From NCBI GenBank assembly GCA_045106685.1, contig JBGCFB010000104.1, forward strand, positions 1 to 17,986: DNA of 17,986 nucleotides, written 5' to 3'. Under the pieces are notes generated by a model, which was given only the letters and a program-made list of their open reading frames with translations, was not told where the DNA came from and did no database searches. The translations under genes and the position numbers were made by a program. Of this stretch, positions 5,870-12,831 are shown in pieces. Position 1 is the stretch's first letter; the number at the start of each line of letters is the position of its first letter. The DNA comes from JAUIGE01 sp045106685 (lineage in GTDB: Bacteria; Bacteroidota; Bacteroidia; J057).

Positions 5870-8263
5870 CTAATCGCGAAGGCGTGCGCCAAGCTTACGC
5901 TCAAGTTGCTTCACGATGTGCTCCACCATTTTTTCAACGGCGATATCCTGAAGTGTCTTTTTATCATCACGGAAAAGGACTGAAACGAGGTAACTCTTTT
6001 TACCTGCTTCCACACCTTTGCCACGATACACATCATGGAGATCCACTGAGCGAATCAACTTTGGATTAGCCTTCTGAATCAAAGCCGCTAGTTCGTTGAA
6101 CTTCGTGCTATCATCGAGCAGCAAAGAGAAGTCGCGGCGCATGGATGGATACTGTGGAATAGGCGCAAAGAGCTTGTGCCCATCGCGGCTGATCGCGACA
6201 ATCGCTTCCCAGTCCATTTCCATGAAAAATACCTCATTGCGAATGCTGTGACTTTCGGTATGCTCGTCTTTGACCTTCCCATACTGAAGCAGGATGCGAC
6301 CATTGAACAGCAGTTCGAGACCATAGTCAAAGTGAGGATGTTCTGCTTCGCGAATGGTGCCACGGAAGCCCATCCAATTTTGCAGACGCTCTACCTCACG
6401 GGTGAGCGTAAAGAGGCTTGATTTTGTTCCTTCGCCCGTCCAGTGACGAGCATGGTCTGCGCCGGTTACAGCCAGACACATCCACTGCTTTTCGCGGTAG
6501 TCACCATCCTGCTGCCAGTAGCTTTTGCCAAACTCATACAAAGCCAGGTCCTCGTTTTGACGATTCTGGTTGTATGCGATTGTTTCCAAAAAGCCCGAAA
6601 GCAAGCTTTGGCGCATGATGCCTAGCTCCTCGCTAAGAGGATTTACCAGTGCGATTGCTTTATCATCTCCCAGGTTCTTATTGACGAGGGAGTTGTTGAG
6701 GATTTCGAAAAAGCCCGTGGCGCTAAGGTGGTCACAGTAGCGCTGACGCAGGCGATCTGCATCAAAGAACTGTCCGAACTGCATGGTCTGCGCCATGATC
6801 TCTGCAGGTTCTACCTCGTCATAACCATAGATGCGGAGAATCTCTTCCATCACATCCTGCGGACGCTGCACATCGGCGCGATAGCGTGGGACTTTGAGCT
6901 GAAGCTCGTCACCATTGTCAGTAACCTGAATCTCCAGGCTGCGCAGGATATCCAGAATGGTCGACTTGCCCAGGGCCTTGCCGATCATCTGTTCGGTCCG
7001 CTTTACAGAGAGGTTTACTTCAAATGGCGCGAAATCATCAAGGCTAATATCGTTGATCTTGGAAGCGGTACCTCCGGCAATCTCTACGATAAGGCTTGCC
7101 GCACGCAAAAGTGCAGTTTCGCACATGTGCGGATCTGCACCACGCTCAAAGCGGTATGATGAATCACTGTGAATGCCCAGGCGCTTGGCGGTTTTACGCA
7201 CGCTACCAGGATCAAACCAGGCTGATTCCAGGAAAATATTGGTTGTTGATTCGTTGACGCTGCCTTCTGCACCGCCCATTGTACCTGCGATACATCGCGG
7301 TCCTTCACCATCACAAATCATTAGGTCATCGCCAGCCTTGAGCTTGCGAGTCTCATCATCGAGGGTGATATATTCCTGATCGTTGTCAAGGGTACGTATC
7401 ACGACTTTGCCACCACGTAGCTGATCTGCATCAAATGCATGAAGCGGATGACCGAGTTCGTGAAGCACGTAGTTTGTGATATCTACGATGTTGTTGCGAG
7501 GGCGCAGGCCGATGGTGGTAAGGCGCTCCTTAATCCACTCTGGACTTTCCTCGACTTTTACTCCTTTGATATAAAGTGAAGTATAGCGCTTACACTTTTC
7601 GGTAGCTTCGATGCTTACCGGTATAGGATTCTCTCCTTTAAGTTTGTCAGCAGTGAGGGTGATTTCGGGCAAATTAACCTCTTTACCTACATGGGCAGCA
7701 AGGTCACGCGCTGTTCCAAAATGCGAAGCCGCGTCGATACGGTTAGGCGTAAGATCGATCTCGATGCACCAGTCTTCAGATACCGGAGCGACTTCTAAAA
7801 ATGGCGTTCCGGTGGCGATACCTCCATCGAGTACCATGATCCCATCATGGCCGGTACCGATTCCAAGTTCGTCTTCTGCACAGATCATTCCCATGGAAGC
7901 TTCACCACGAATTTTACCCTTTTTGATCTTAAAAGCCTCTCCTTCAAAAGGGTGAAGCGTAGTCCCTACAGTTGCTACGGGAACCTTTAGTCCTGGGGCT
8001 ACATTCGGCGCACCACATACAATCTGAAGTGGTTCTTCTCCTCCTACATTCACGGTGCAGACGCGCAAGCGGTCAGCATTAGGATGCTGTTCTGCGGTTA
8101 ATACTTCACCTACAACAACACCTTCAAACCCACCTTCCACACCACCTACTTGCGTAGGCTTTCCTTCTGTTTCCAGTCCGAGCATAGTAAGCACATCGGC
8201 GAGTGCTTGTGGAGCCATATCGATGTCGATATATTCTTTAAGCCAATTATAGGAGAGTTTCAT
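5870..8263 (-). CDS. pheT: PheT, phenylalanyl-tRNA synthetase beta subunit
   Basis: This is the beta chain of the (alpha-beta)2 enzyme that charges tRNA-Phe; it binds the tRNA and carries the editing site that removes Tyr-tRNA-Phe. The 797-residue length is normal for the bacterial long form. Visible in order are the N-terminal MKLSYNWLKEYID, an EMAP/OB tRNA-binding domain at about 42-155 (HPNADRLRVCTVNVG, ASMGMICAEDELG), the B3/B4 editing domain at about 225-385 (ELGHPLHAFDAD, GTMGG, SSYRFERGADP), the B5 domain at about 412-485 (VPRYRADVQRPQDVMEEILR), the catalytic-like core, and the FDX-ACB anticodon-binding fold at about 702-797 (YPSMRRDFSLLL). pheS is not adjacent, which is common in Bacteroidota. 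An intrinsic terminator upstream separates it from the ppiD-like gene, so pheT needs its own promoter; none is obvious. Confidence 0.97.
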   Translation of the reverse strand: MKLSYNWLKEYIDIDMAPQALADVLTMLGLETEGKPTQVGGVEGGFEGVVVGEVLTAEQHPNADRLRVCTVNVGGEEPLQIVCGAPNVAPGLKVPVATVGTTLHPFEGEAFKIKKGKIRGEASMGMICAEDELGIGTGHDGIMVLDGGIATGTPFLEVAPVSEDWCIEIDLTPNRIDAASHFGTARDLAAHVGKEVNLPEITLTADKLKGENPIPVSIEATEKCKRYTSLYIKGVKVEESPEWIKERLTTIGLRPRNNIVDITNYVLHELGHPLHAFDADQLRGGKVVIRTLDNDQEYITLDDETRKLKAGDDLMICDGEGPRCIAGTMGGAEGSVNESTTNIFLESAWFDPGSVRKTAKRLGIHSDSSYRFERGADPHMCETALLRAASLIVEIAGGTASKINDISLDDFAPFEVNLSVKRTEQMIGKALGKSTILDILRSLEIQVTDNGDELQLKVPRYRADVQRPQDVMEEILRIYGYDEVEPAEIMAQTMQFGQFFDADRLRQRYCDHLSATGFFEILNNSLVNKNLGDDKAIALVNPLSEELGIMRQSLLSGFLETIAYNQNRQNEDLALYEFGKSYWQQDGDYREKQWMCLAVTGADHARHWTGEGTKSSLFTLTREVERLQNWMGFRGTIREAEHPHFDYGLELLFNGRILLQYGKVKDEHTESHSIRNEVFFMEMDWEAIVAISRDGHKLFAPIPQYPSMRRDFSLLLDDSTKFNELAALIQKANPKLIRSVDLHDVYRGKGVEAGKKSYLVSVLFRDDKKTLQDIAVEKMVEHIVKQLERKLGARLRD

Positions 8264-8275
8264 GATGGGTTTGAT

Positions 8276-8334
8276 GTTAAAAAACTTCAGGTTTCAAGTC
8301 CAAGGTTCACTATACCTTAAACTTGAAACCTGAA
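8276..8334 (-). terminator. Intrinsic terminator of the ppiD-like gene
   Basis: On the minus strand, TTCAGGTTTCAAGT (complement of 8321-8334) pairs perfectly over 14 bp with ACTTGAAACCTGAA (complement of 8286-8299) around a 21-base loop. One base later comes a run of six T (complement of 8279-8284). It begins 28 bases after the ppiD-like stop codon, exactly where a terminator is expected. The same arms occur widely as a CAGGTTTCAAGT-type extragenic repeat, and a second partial arm (CAAGGTT 8301-8307, AACCTTG 8334-8340) offers another pairing. Confidence 0.75.
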
Positions 8335-8361
8335 ACCTTGAACAATACTAATTGAGATTGT

Positions 8362-10440
8362 CTAGTATCCTGCTTTTGCACGGGTATCTTCGACGCCAGA
8401 AAGTTCTTGCATTGCTTGTGAGGCTTTAGCCTGAAAGTTTGCTGGACCAGAAGCGCTTTTGGTCATTTTGATGGTCATCAAGTCTGCTTCGCTAGGCTCA
8501 GCAGCTTCTGTGATGTTAGTAACCTGTACTACATATACACCCTGCTTGCCTTCAATAGGACCAGACATTGCATCTTTCTGCATGCCCATGATCGTACCTA
8601 CGAGTAGAGGCTCATTGGCAGATCCGAAGCTTGGAGAAGCAAAGTTAACCCCAGAAACAGTCTGAACACTGACGCCATTTCCATAAGAAGAAGCGATCGA
8701 GTTCAAGTCTCCGGAAGCATTTAGCTTATTCAGGATATAGTCAGCTTTTTTCTCGTTGTAAACTTCAGCACGAATGAAAGTACGAACATCATCAACTGAC
8801 TGAAGTCCTTCTGCGCGCTTCTCTGTTACCTGAGCAACGACATAAGCATTGTCAACGCTCTTGATTTCAGAAACCTCATTGAGAGGTGCGTCCAATGCCC
8901 AAAGGACAAGGCTACGAGCACCTTCCTGGATTCCAGCAACGCTGAAAGAAGTAGATGTTAATTTGTCAGCAGACTGAGAAGAAAGTCCGTCTTGGGCTGC
9001 AACCGCTTCAAGAGTTCCGTTGCCAACTTTGGCTGAGAATGTACTTGCCTGCTTAAATACTTCTTCTGAAGTTTTATCACTTGCAAAAATTCGCTCTTCA
9101 ATATCGAGGTATGCGAATTTCTTGTTTGTTTTTTCCATTACATGGAAAACTGCAAACCCTCTGCTTGTCTTAATAGGGCCAATGATTTTTCCTGCTTTTG
9201 CGTCGCTTACTGCTTCAAAAGCATCTTGATCAATCGTACGCTCACCAAACCAGGTAGCTGCACGGCCATTATTGTCAGCCATGAGATCTGCGAAGTTAGA
9301 TGCGTTTGCCTGACGGCTTAGGTCACGAGCTTTGCTCTTCGCCTCTGCCGTATCTGATCCAAAAGGAATCATAATATAGCGCGCTTTTCCAAGTTCATCA
9401 TCACTGTTTTCGATAGCAGTGAGCTTGTACATTTTAAAGTGGTCAAACTCACGTACCGGGCCAAATACTTGTCCAACGGTTCCGCTCATAAGCGAATCCA
9501 GGATTGAAGAAGGTATTGTTGAAACAGGGCGTGCCACATTCGAATATGGAGTACGTGTTTTTCCTGCAACATATAACGAGTCATTTGTAGAGGCTGCAAA
9601 AGCCTTGCGGTAACGGTTAGCTCTGTTGGCAGCACGTGCTGTGTCAGCCGCAGTAGGAATGATGTCAAACTTTACATAGCGGAAAGAAGTCGAAGCTTCT
9701 TGCTTAAAGCGGTGATCATTCTTTTTGATAAAGCTTTGGAAATCGCTATCACTTACGTTGACTATTGAGTCAGATATTGTTGAATATGGAACTGCAACAT
9801 AAGAAACGTCAGCCTTGCGGTTTTCGGCCACATACTGGCGACGTGCTTCTGCATTAGAACTCATGTAAGCACCCTGGAGAATCTTGTCCAGTTTCTCCTG
9901 CTCACGAAAGCGCTTGATTGCTTTTTCAAAATCGCGAAACTGCTCGATAGCAGCCAAATCTTGACTTTGCTCAACTTGGTCGAGGTATTCTGCTACTGAG
10001 GCTCCATTCATATCCTTTCCTTGTGATTGGAAGAATGAACCAAAGTACTGAGAAACCTGTGAGTGAACCGGATCACCGGTAAACAGGTCAGAAAGCTCCT
10101 GAGGAGTAACGCCTACGCCTACTTGGGCATAGTCACTTTCATATACTTTATTACGAAGAAATTGCTGCCAGGTAGAATTCAAGGCTTGCTGACGATCCTG
10201 ATCGGTCAGTGTGCGTCCACCTTGACGAGCATTCGTCAATACGCGATCATAAAGTTCGCCAAACTCCTGGCGGCTGATCTCCTGACCAGCAATAGTTCCT
10301 ACAGAAGTAGGGCCTGAAGCACTTCCGCCTCCTCGGCTAGCAGCGTTACAACCATCTTGCACCACAAAGGCCACAATCGCGATCGCAATAACAATAACCA
10401 CAAGGGTTAGGTTAGAGCGTATCCAACTCATTACAGACAT
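8362..10440 (-). CDS. PpiD/SurA-like membrane-anchored peptidyl-prolyl cis-trans isomerase
   Basis: This is a 692-residue periplasmic folding chaperone, probably helping outer-membrane and secreted proteins fold. A single N-terminal membrane helix (about 11-28, LTLVVIVIAIAIVAFVV) anchors it with the bulk outside the cytoplasm. A C32 follows, but the context VQDGC is not a lipobox. Residues about 44-190 resemble the SurA_N/PpiD chaperone fold (GTIAGQEISRQEFGELYDRV). A parvulin (PPIC) domain lies at about 352-436, with ARYIMIPFG...FADLMADN...GPIKTSRGFAVFHV. A second parvulin-like remnant occurs near 625-655 (MSGPIEGKQGVYVVQVTN). The family name is clear; which chaperone it replaces is not, so no symbol is given. 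A second ATG three codons in (MSWIRSN) is possible. Transcription ends at the hairpin plus T-run downstream. Confidence 0.9.
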   Translation of the reverse strand: MSVMSWIRSNLTLVVIVIAIAIVAFVVQDGCNAASRGGGSASGPTSVGTIAGQEISRQEFGELYDRVLTNARQGGRTLTDQDRQQALNSTWQQFLRNKVYESDYAQVGVGVTPQELSDLFTGDPVHSQVSQYFGSFFQSQGKDMNGASVAEYLDQVEQSQDLAAIEQFRDFEKAIKRFREQEKLDKILQGAYMSSNAEARRQYVAENRKADVSYVAVPYSTISDSIVNVSDSDFQSFIKKNDHRFKQEASTSFRYVKFDIIPTAADTARAANRANRYRKAFAASTNDSLYVAGKTRTPYSNVARPVSTIPSSILDSLMSGTVGQVFGPVREFDHFKMYKLTAIENSDDELGKARYIMIPFGSDTAEAKSKARDLSRQANASNFADLMADNNGRAATWFGERTIDQDAFEAVSDAKAGKIIGPIKTSRGFAVFHVMEKTNKKFAYLDIEERIFASDKTSEEVFKQASTFSAKVGNGTLEAVAAQDGLSSQSADKLTSTSFSVAGIQEGARSLVLWALDAPLNEVSEIKSVDNAYVVAQVTEKRAEGLQSVDDVRTFIRAEVYNEKKADYILNKLNASGDLNSIASSYGNGVSVQTVSGVNFASPSFGSANEPLLVGTIMGMQKDAMSGPIEGKQGVYVVQVTNITEAAEPSEADLMTIKMTKSASGPANFQAKASQAMQELSGVEDTRAKAGY

Positions 10441-10591
10441 ATCAGAATCGTGTTAAAAAACACCTTAAAATTGTGAGAAATAAATTTTAGAAGCGCAAAT
10501 AACGGGCTATTTCAGGGAATATCAAAGCGATCATGTTTCTATATAGAAGGTATATTGCAAATGATTTGATTCTGGAATTATTTAGATAGGC

Positions 10592-10599
10592 TAGTTTTG
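10592..10599 (+). promoter_or_regulatory. Candidate -7 promoter element for hemG
   Basis: TAGTTTTG is an exact match to the Bacteroidetes TAnnTTTG element, with TTTG at 10565-10568 upstream as a possible -33 element (23-base gap, a little long). The transcript would start near 10606, giving a leader of about 140 bases before hemG. The rest of the 307-base gene-free gap 10441-10747 is AT-rich. It holds an imperfect inverted repeat, GTTTTGAGTT (10615-10624) with AACTCAAAAC (10700-10709), and GTTTGGAGTT (10601-10610) pairing with one mismatch to AACACCAAAC (10706-10715). I see no gene in the gap and no clear promoter for the ppiD-like gene. Confidence 0.35.
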
Positions 10600-10747
10600 T
10601 GTTTGGAGTTATGGGTTTTGAGTTCAGGTGAAAGCTTCCGTGTGCAGCGTTTAAATCCTTTATTCATGTACTTGATTCACGCTAAGAAAGGTAGAATGAA
10701 ACTCAAAACACCAAACTCACAACCCTAAACATCTTTGAGCAAAACAC

Positions 10748-12043
10748 ATGATCATCATCGGTGCTGGCATAACAGGATTAACAGCTGGCTATACACTTCA
10801 AAAAGCTGGGCAGGAAGTTCATATCCTGGAAGCGAGCGATGCTCCCGGCGGGAACATCAATTCTGAGCAACACGGTCCGTATCTATTAGAATGCGGCCCT
10901 AATACGCTCTTGCTCAATGACCAGATTTATGGTTTGCTGCATGAGCTAGGCCTCGCTGATTCGATCAAAACAGCATCCACGGGTGCAAAATATCGCTTTG
11001 TGCTACGAGGCGGAACCTACCAGCGATTGCCTTCCGGGCCTGGAAGTTTTTTGTTTGGAGGCTTTTTTTCGTTTAGTGAAAAATGGCGCATTTGGAAGGA
11101 GCGGGGCATTCGTTCCATTACTTCTGGTGATGAAAGTATAGACCAGTTTTTCAGACGCCGCTTTGGTGACACCGTCGCAGACTATGCCGTTGGCCCATTT
11201 GTTTCGGGCGTATATGCTGGCGATCCGCACAAGTTGCAAATTGATCTTGCCTTCCCGGATATAGTCAAGCACGAAGCGCATCATGGTTCTGTTATAAAAG
11301 GTATGATGGCTTCTCGCAAAAAGCCTCAGGAGCACAAAGGAATATTCTCCCTTGAAGGCGGCTTGCAGGCTTTACCCAATCGCCTCGCGGAGAAACTCGA
11401 AGGAAGCATACAGTATAATAGCGCAGTCGTGGCGATACGTCCCGCCTCCAGCGGAGGCTGGGAGGTCGAAACCGCAAAGGGGGAAGTGCTTGTCAGTGAA
11501 CAAGTGGCCGTATGCGTACCAGCCTTTGTACTTGCAGCATGCATCGAAGCCTGGGTGCCTGAAGAGGCAGCTATTTTGAAAAAAGTATACTATCCCGCCA
11601 CTGCTGGTGTATACACCGCCTATAAAAAATCAGAGGTGAGCCACCCGCTCAATGGTTTTGGAGCGCTTCACAATCATGTGGAAACCAGCGAGACCTTGGG
11701 GACGATCTTCAATAGTACGGTTTTTCCAGACCGTTGTCCGGCTGATGAAGTATTGCTTACCACTTTTGTAGGTGGCGCCCGCCATCCTGAGAAGGCAGGC
11801 TTCGCCAAAGCGGATATAGGCGAACTGGCCTGTCTGGATCATGCCCGCTTTTTGGGCGTGAAAGGCAAGCCCGTGTTTCAGCATGTGGTGCAGTGGCCGC
11901 GCGGTATTCCGCAATACGATGCGCAGCTTCCTGCTGCCATGGAAGTTGCTGATAAGCTGGAAGCCAAAGGCTTAATCGCCGCCGCCAATTGGCGAGGCGG
12001 AATATCAGTGCCTGCATGTATTGCGCGAGGTTTGGCCTTTTAA
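10748..12043 (+). CDS. hemG: HemY-type protoporphyrinogen / coproporphyrinogen III oxidase (FAD)
   Basis: This FAD enzyme of late haem synthesis oxidises protoporphyrinogen IX to protoporphyrin IX; some relatives act on coproporphyrinogen III instead, and sequence reading alone cannot settle which. It has 431 residues, near the family norm of 430-480. The N-terminus MIIIGAGITGLTAGYTLQKAG is the dinucleotide-binding GxGxxG fold, followed by ILEASDAPGGN (acidic residue for the ribose, GG doublet). Other family marks are LLECGPNTLL, DQFFRRRFGDTVADYAVGPFVSGVYAGDP, FSLEGGLQALPNRLAE and, near the C-terminus, WPRGIPQYD and GLIAAANWRGGISVPACIARG, which close the FAD site. An in-frame TGA at 10736-10738 fixes the start at ATG 10748. 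The gene is alone on its strand and converges with the DoxX-like gene 90 bases away. The symbol hemG follows common usage for this family, also called hemY; it is unrelated to E. coli HemG. Confidence 0.93.
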   Translation: MIIIGAGITGLTAGYTLQKAGQEVHILEASDAPGGNINSEQHGPYLLECGPNTLLLNDQIYGLLHELGLADSIKTASTGAKYRFVLRGGTYQRLPSGPGSFLFGGFFSFSEKWRIWKERGIRSITSGDESIDQFFRRRFGDTVADYAVGPFVSGVYAGDPHKLQIDLAFPDIVKHEAHHGSVIKGMMASRKKPQEHKGIFSLEGGLQALPNRLAEKLEGSIQYNSAVVAIRPASSGGWEVETAKGEVLVSEQVAVCVPAFVLAACIEAWVPEEAAILKKVYYPATAGVYTAYKKSEVSHPLNGFGALHNHVETSETLGTIFNSTVFPDRCPADEVLLTTFVGGARHPEKAGFAKADIGELACLDHARFLGVKGKPVFQHVVQWPRGIPQYDAQLPAAMEVADKLEAKGLIAAANWRGGISVPACIARGLAF

Positions 12044-12055
12044 AAATACTCGCTA

Positions 12056-12086
12056 CTTGATACTTGCTGCTCGACTTGCTGCTCGA
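12056..12086. repeat. Tandem 12-mer in extragenic repeat after hemG
   Basis: CTTGCTGCTCGA occurs twice in tandem (12063-12074 and 12075-12086), preceded by CTTGATA. CTTGATACTTGCTGCTCGA (12056-12074) matches the complement of 4945-4963 at 17 of 19 positions, tying it to the inverted repeat after the kinase gene. It lies in the 90-base convergent gap between hemG and the DoxX-like gene. No strong terminator hairpin is visible; AGGGAA (12121-12126) and TTCCCT (12141-12146) could pair, but this overlaps the 3' end of the DoxX-like gene. Confidence 0.65.
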
Positions 12087-12133
12087 TACTCACGTGTTCG
12101 ATTGCCAATCTCATATTGCTAGGGAAGGGGAAC

Positions 12134-12502
12134 TCATTTATTCCCTACACTACCTAGCTTTTTCCACGAATAATAAGAAGCACTGAGCAATACCATCGCC
12201 AAAACCGCTGCCATCTGATTGCCATCGCTTATCATCACATGAGCCGAGAAGGCCAGGACAAAGTCAAAGAAAAGTCCTGCATATGCCCATTCTTTTAATG
12301 CTATCGATAGATTGGTCCAAATAGCGACCAAGGCCAGTATTTTCGCAATCGCTAAAGGATATATAATATAAGTCGGGTACCCGAGCCCGGTAAAAACTGC
12401 CGCTATTTCTTCATGGTTGAAAAAATACATCCCTGCTGACATGAGCATTAACAGAGACAAAAGGCCTGTACTTACCCAATTTATTATTTTGAATGTTTTC
12501 AT
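12134..12502 (-). CDS. DoxX-like small integral membrane protein
   Basis: This 122-residue hydrophobic protein has four likely membrane helices at about 6-27 (INWVSTGLLSLLMLMSAGMYFF), 42-64 (YPTYIIYPLAIAKILALVAIW), 70-90 (EWAYAGLFFDFVLAFSAHVMI) and 95-112 (QMAAVLAMVLLSASYYSW). The layout and the motifs GLGYPTYIIYPLAIAKILA and EWAYAGLFFDF fit the DoxX-like family (DoxX_2 type), whose members are small inner-membrane proteins of poorly known function, sometimes linked to thiol or stress responses. No specific role can be assigned here. The start ATG at 12500-12502 fits the family length. Upstream there is a good TAnnTTTG promoter overlapped by a palindrome, so the gene may be controlled by a repressor encoded elsewhere. 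Confidence 0.85.
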   Translation of the reverse strand: MKTFKIINWVSTGLLSLLMLMSAGMYFFNHEEIAAVFTGLGYPTYIIYPLAIAKILALVAIWTNLSIALKEWAYAGLFFDFVLAFSAHVMISDGNQMAAVLAMVLLSASYYSWKKLGSVGNK

Positions 12503-12536
12503 ATTGATAGGTCTTGGTGGTGGTATAAACTTGGGA

Positions 12537-12559
12537 CAAAGCTAACAGCGCTGTAAGCT
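12537..12559 (-). promoter_or_regulatory. Predicted promoter and overlapping palindrome of the DoxX-like gene
   Basis: On the minus strand, TAGCTTTG (complement of 12537-12544) exactly matches the Bacteroidetes -7 element and would start transcription near 12530, about 28 bases before the ATG. A 20-bp palindrome, 12540-12559 (AGCTAACAGC / GCTGTAAGCT), overlaps the upstream half of this box; 9 of its 10 base pairs match, the exception being 12544 with 12555, and its core ACAGCGCTGT is perfect. No convincing -33 TTTG is visible. A palindrome over a promoter box suggests an operator, which is inference. Confidence 0.5.
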
Positions 12560-12604
12560 ACGGACATTCATTTTGATTAAGAAAAATGCTAGTTGATATG
12601 AGGA

Positions 12605-12652
12605 AGGCTAACAAAAAAGGTATTTTTGGGCATATACCAAAAAAATTAGCCT
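12605..12652. other. AT-rich stem-loop in the doxX-parC gap
   Basis: AGGCTAA (12605-12611) pairs with TTAGCCT (12646-12652), and inside it TTTTTGG (12623-12629) pairs with CCAAAAA (12637-12643). A competing outer pairing joins GCTAACAAA (12607-12615) with TTTGTTAGC (12662-12670). TATTTTTG at 12621-12628 also matches TAnnTTTG on the + strand, so the element may hide a promoter for parC 200 bases downstream. It lies in the 329-base gene-free region 12503-12831. Confidence 0.45.
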
Positions 12653-12727
12653 ATTAGTTGGTTTGTTAGCATGAATTGCGCTTTTTTGTATAAAATTGCT
12701 TGAAGTTCATGAAGGATTTTATGAGCT

Positions 12728-12794
12728 GTTGCACAACCTCTGTCAGCGCTTTACCATTATGCTTAAAGCGCTGACAGAGATAAGCAACCTTTTT
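12728..12794 (+). promoter_or_regulatory. Strong hairpin with T-run in the parC leader (possible attenuator)
   Basis: CTCTGTCAGCGCTTTA (12738-12753) and TAAAGCGCTGACAG + AG (12764-12779) form a perfect 16-bp stem with a 10-base loop. GTTGC (12728-12732) and GCAAC (12784-12788) extend it past a small internal loop. One base later follows TTTTT (12790-12794), the layout of an intrinsic terminator. No + strand gene ends just upstream: hemG ends about 685 bases away and the DoxX-like gene is on the other strand. The hairpin ends 38 bases before the parC ATG, so it could limit parC transcription, or be a dispersed palindromic repeat. Confidence 0.55.
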
Positions 12795-12831
12795 ACCCCA
12801 ACCGCCAATCGCCAACAGCCAAAAAGCAGAC

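Noticed and set aside
12709..12774. A 21-residue leader peptide gene ahead of parC
   Set aside because: No ribosome-binding site and no run of a regulatory amino acid; noted only as a possibility within the hairpin finding.
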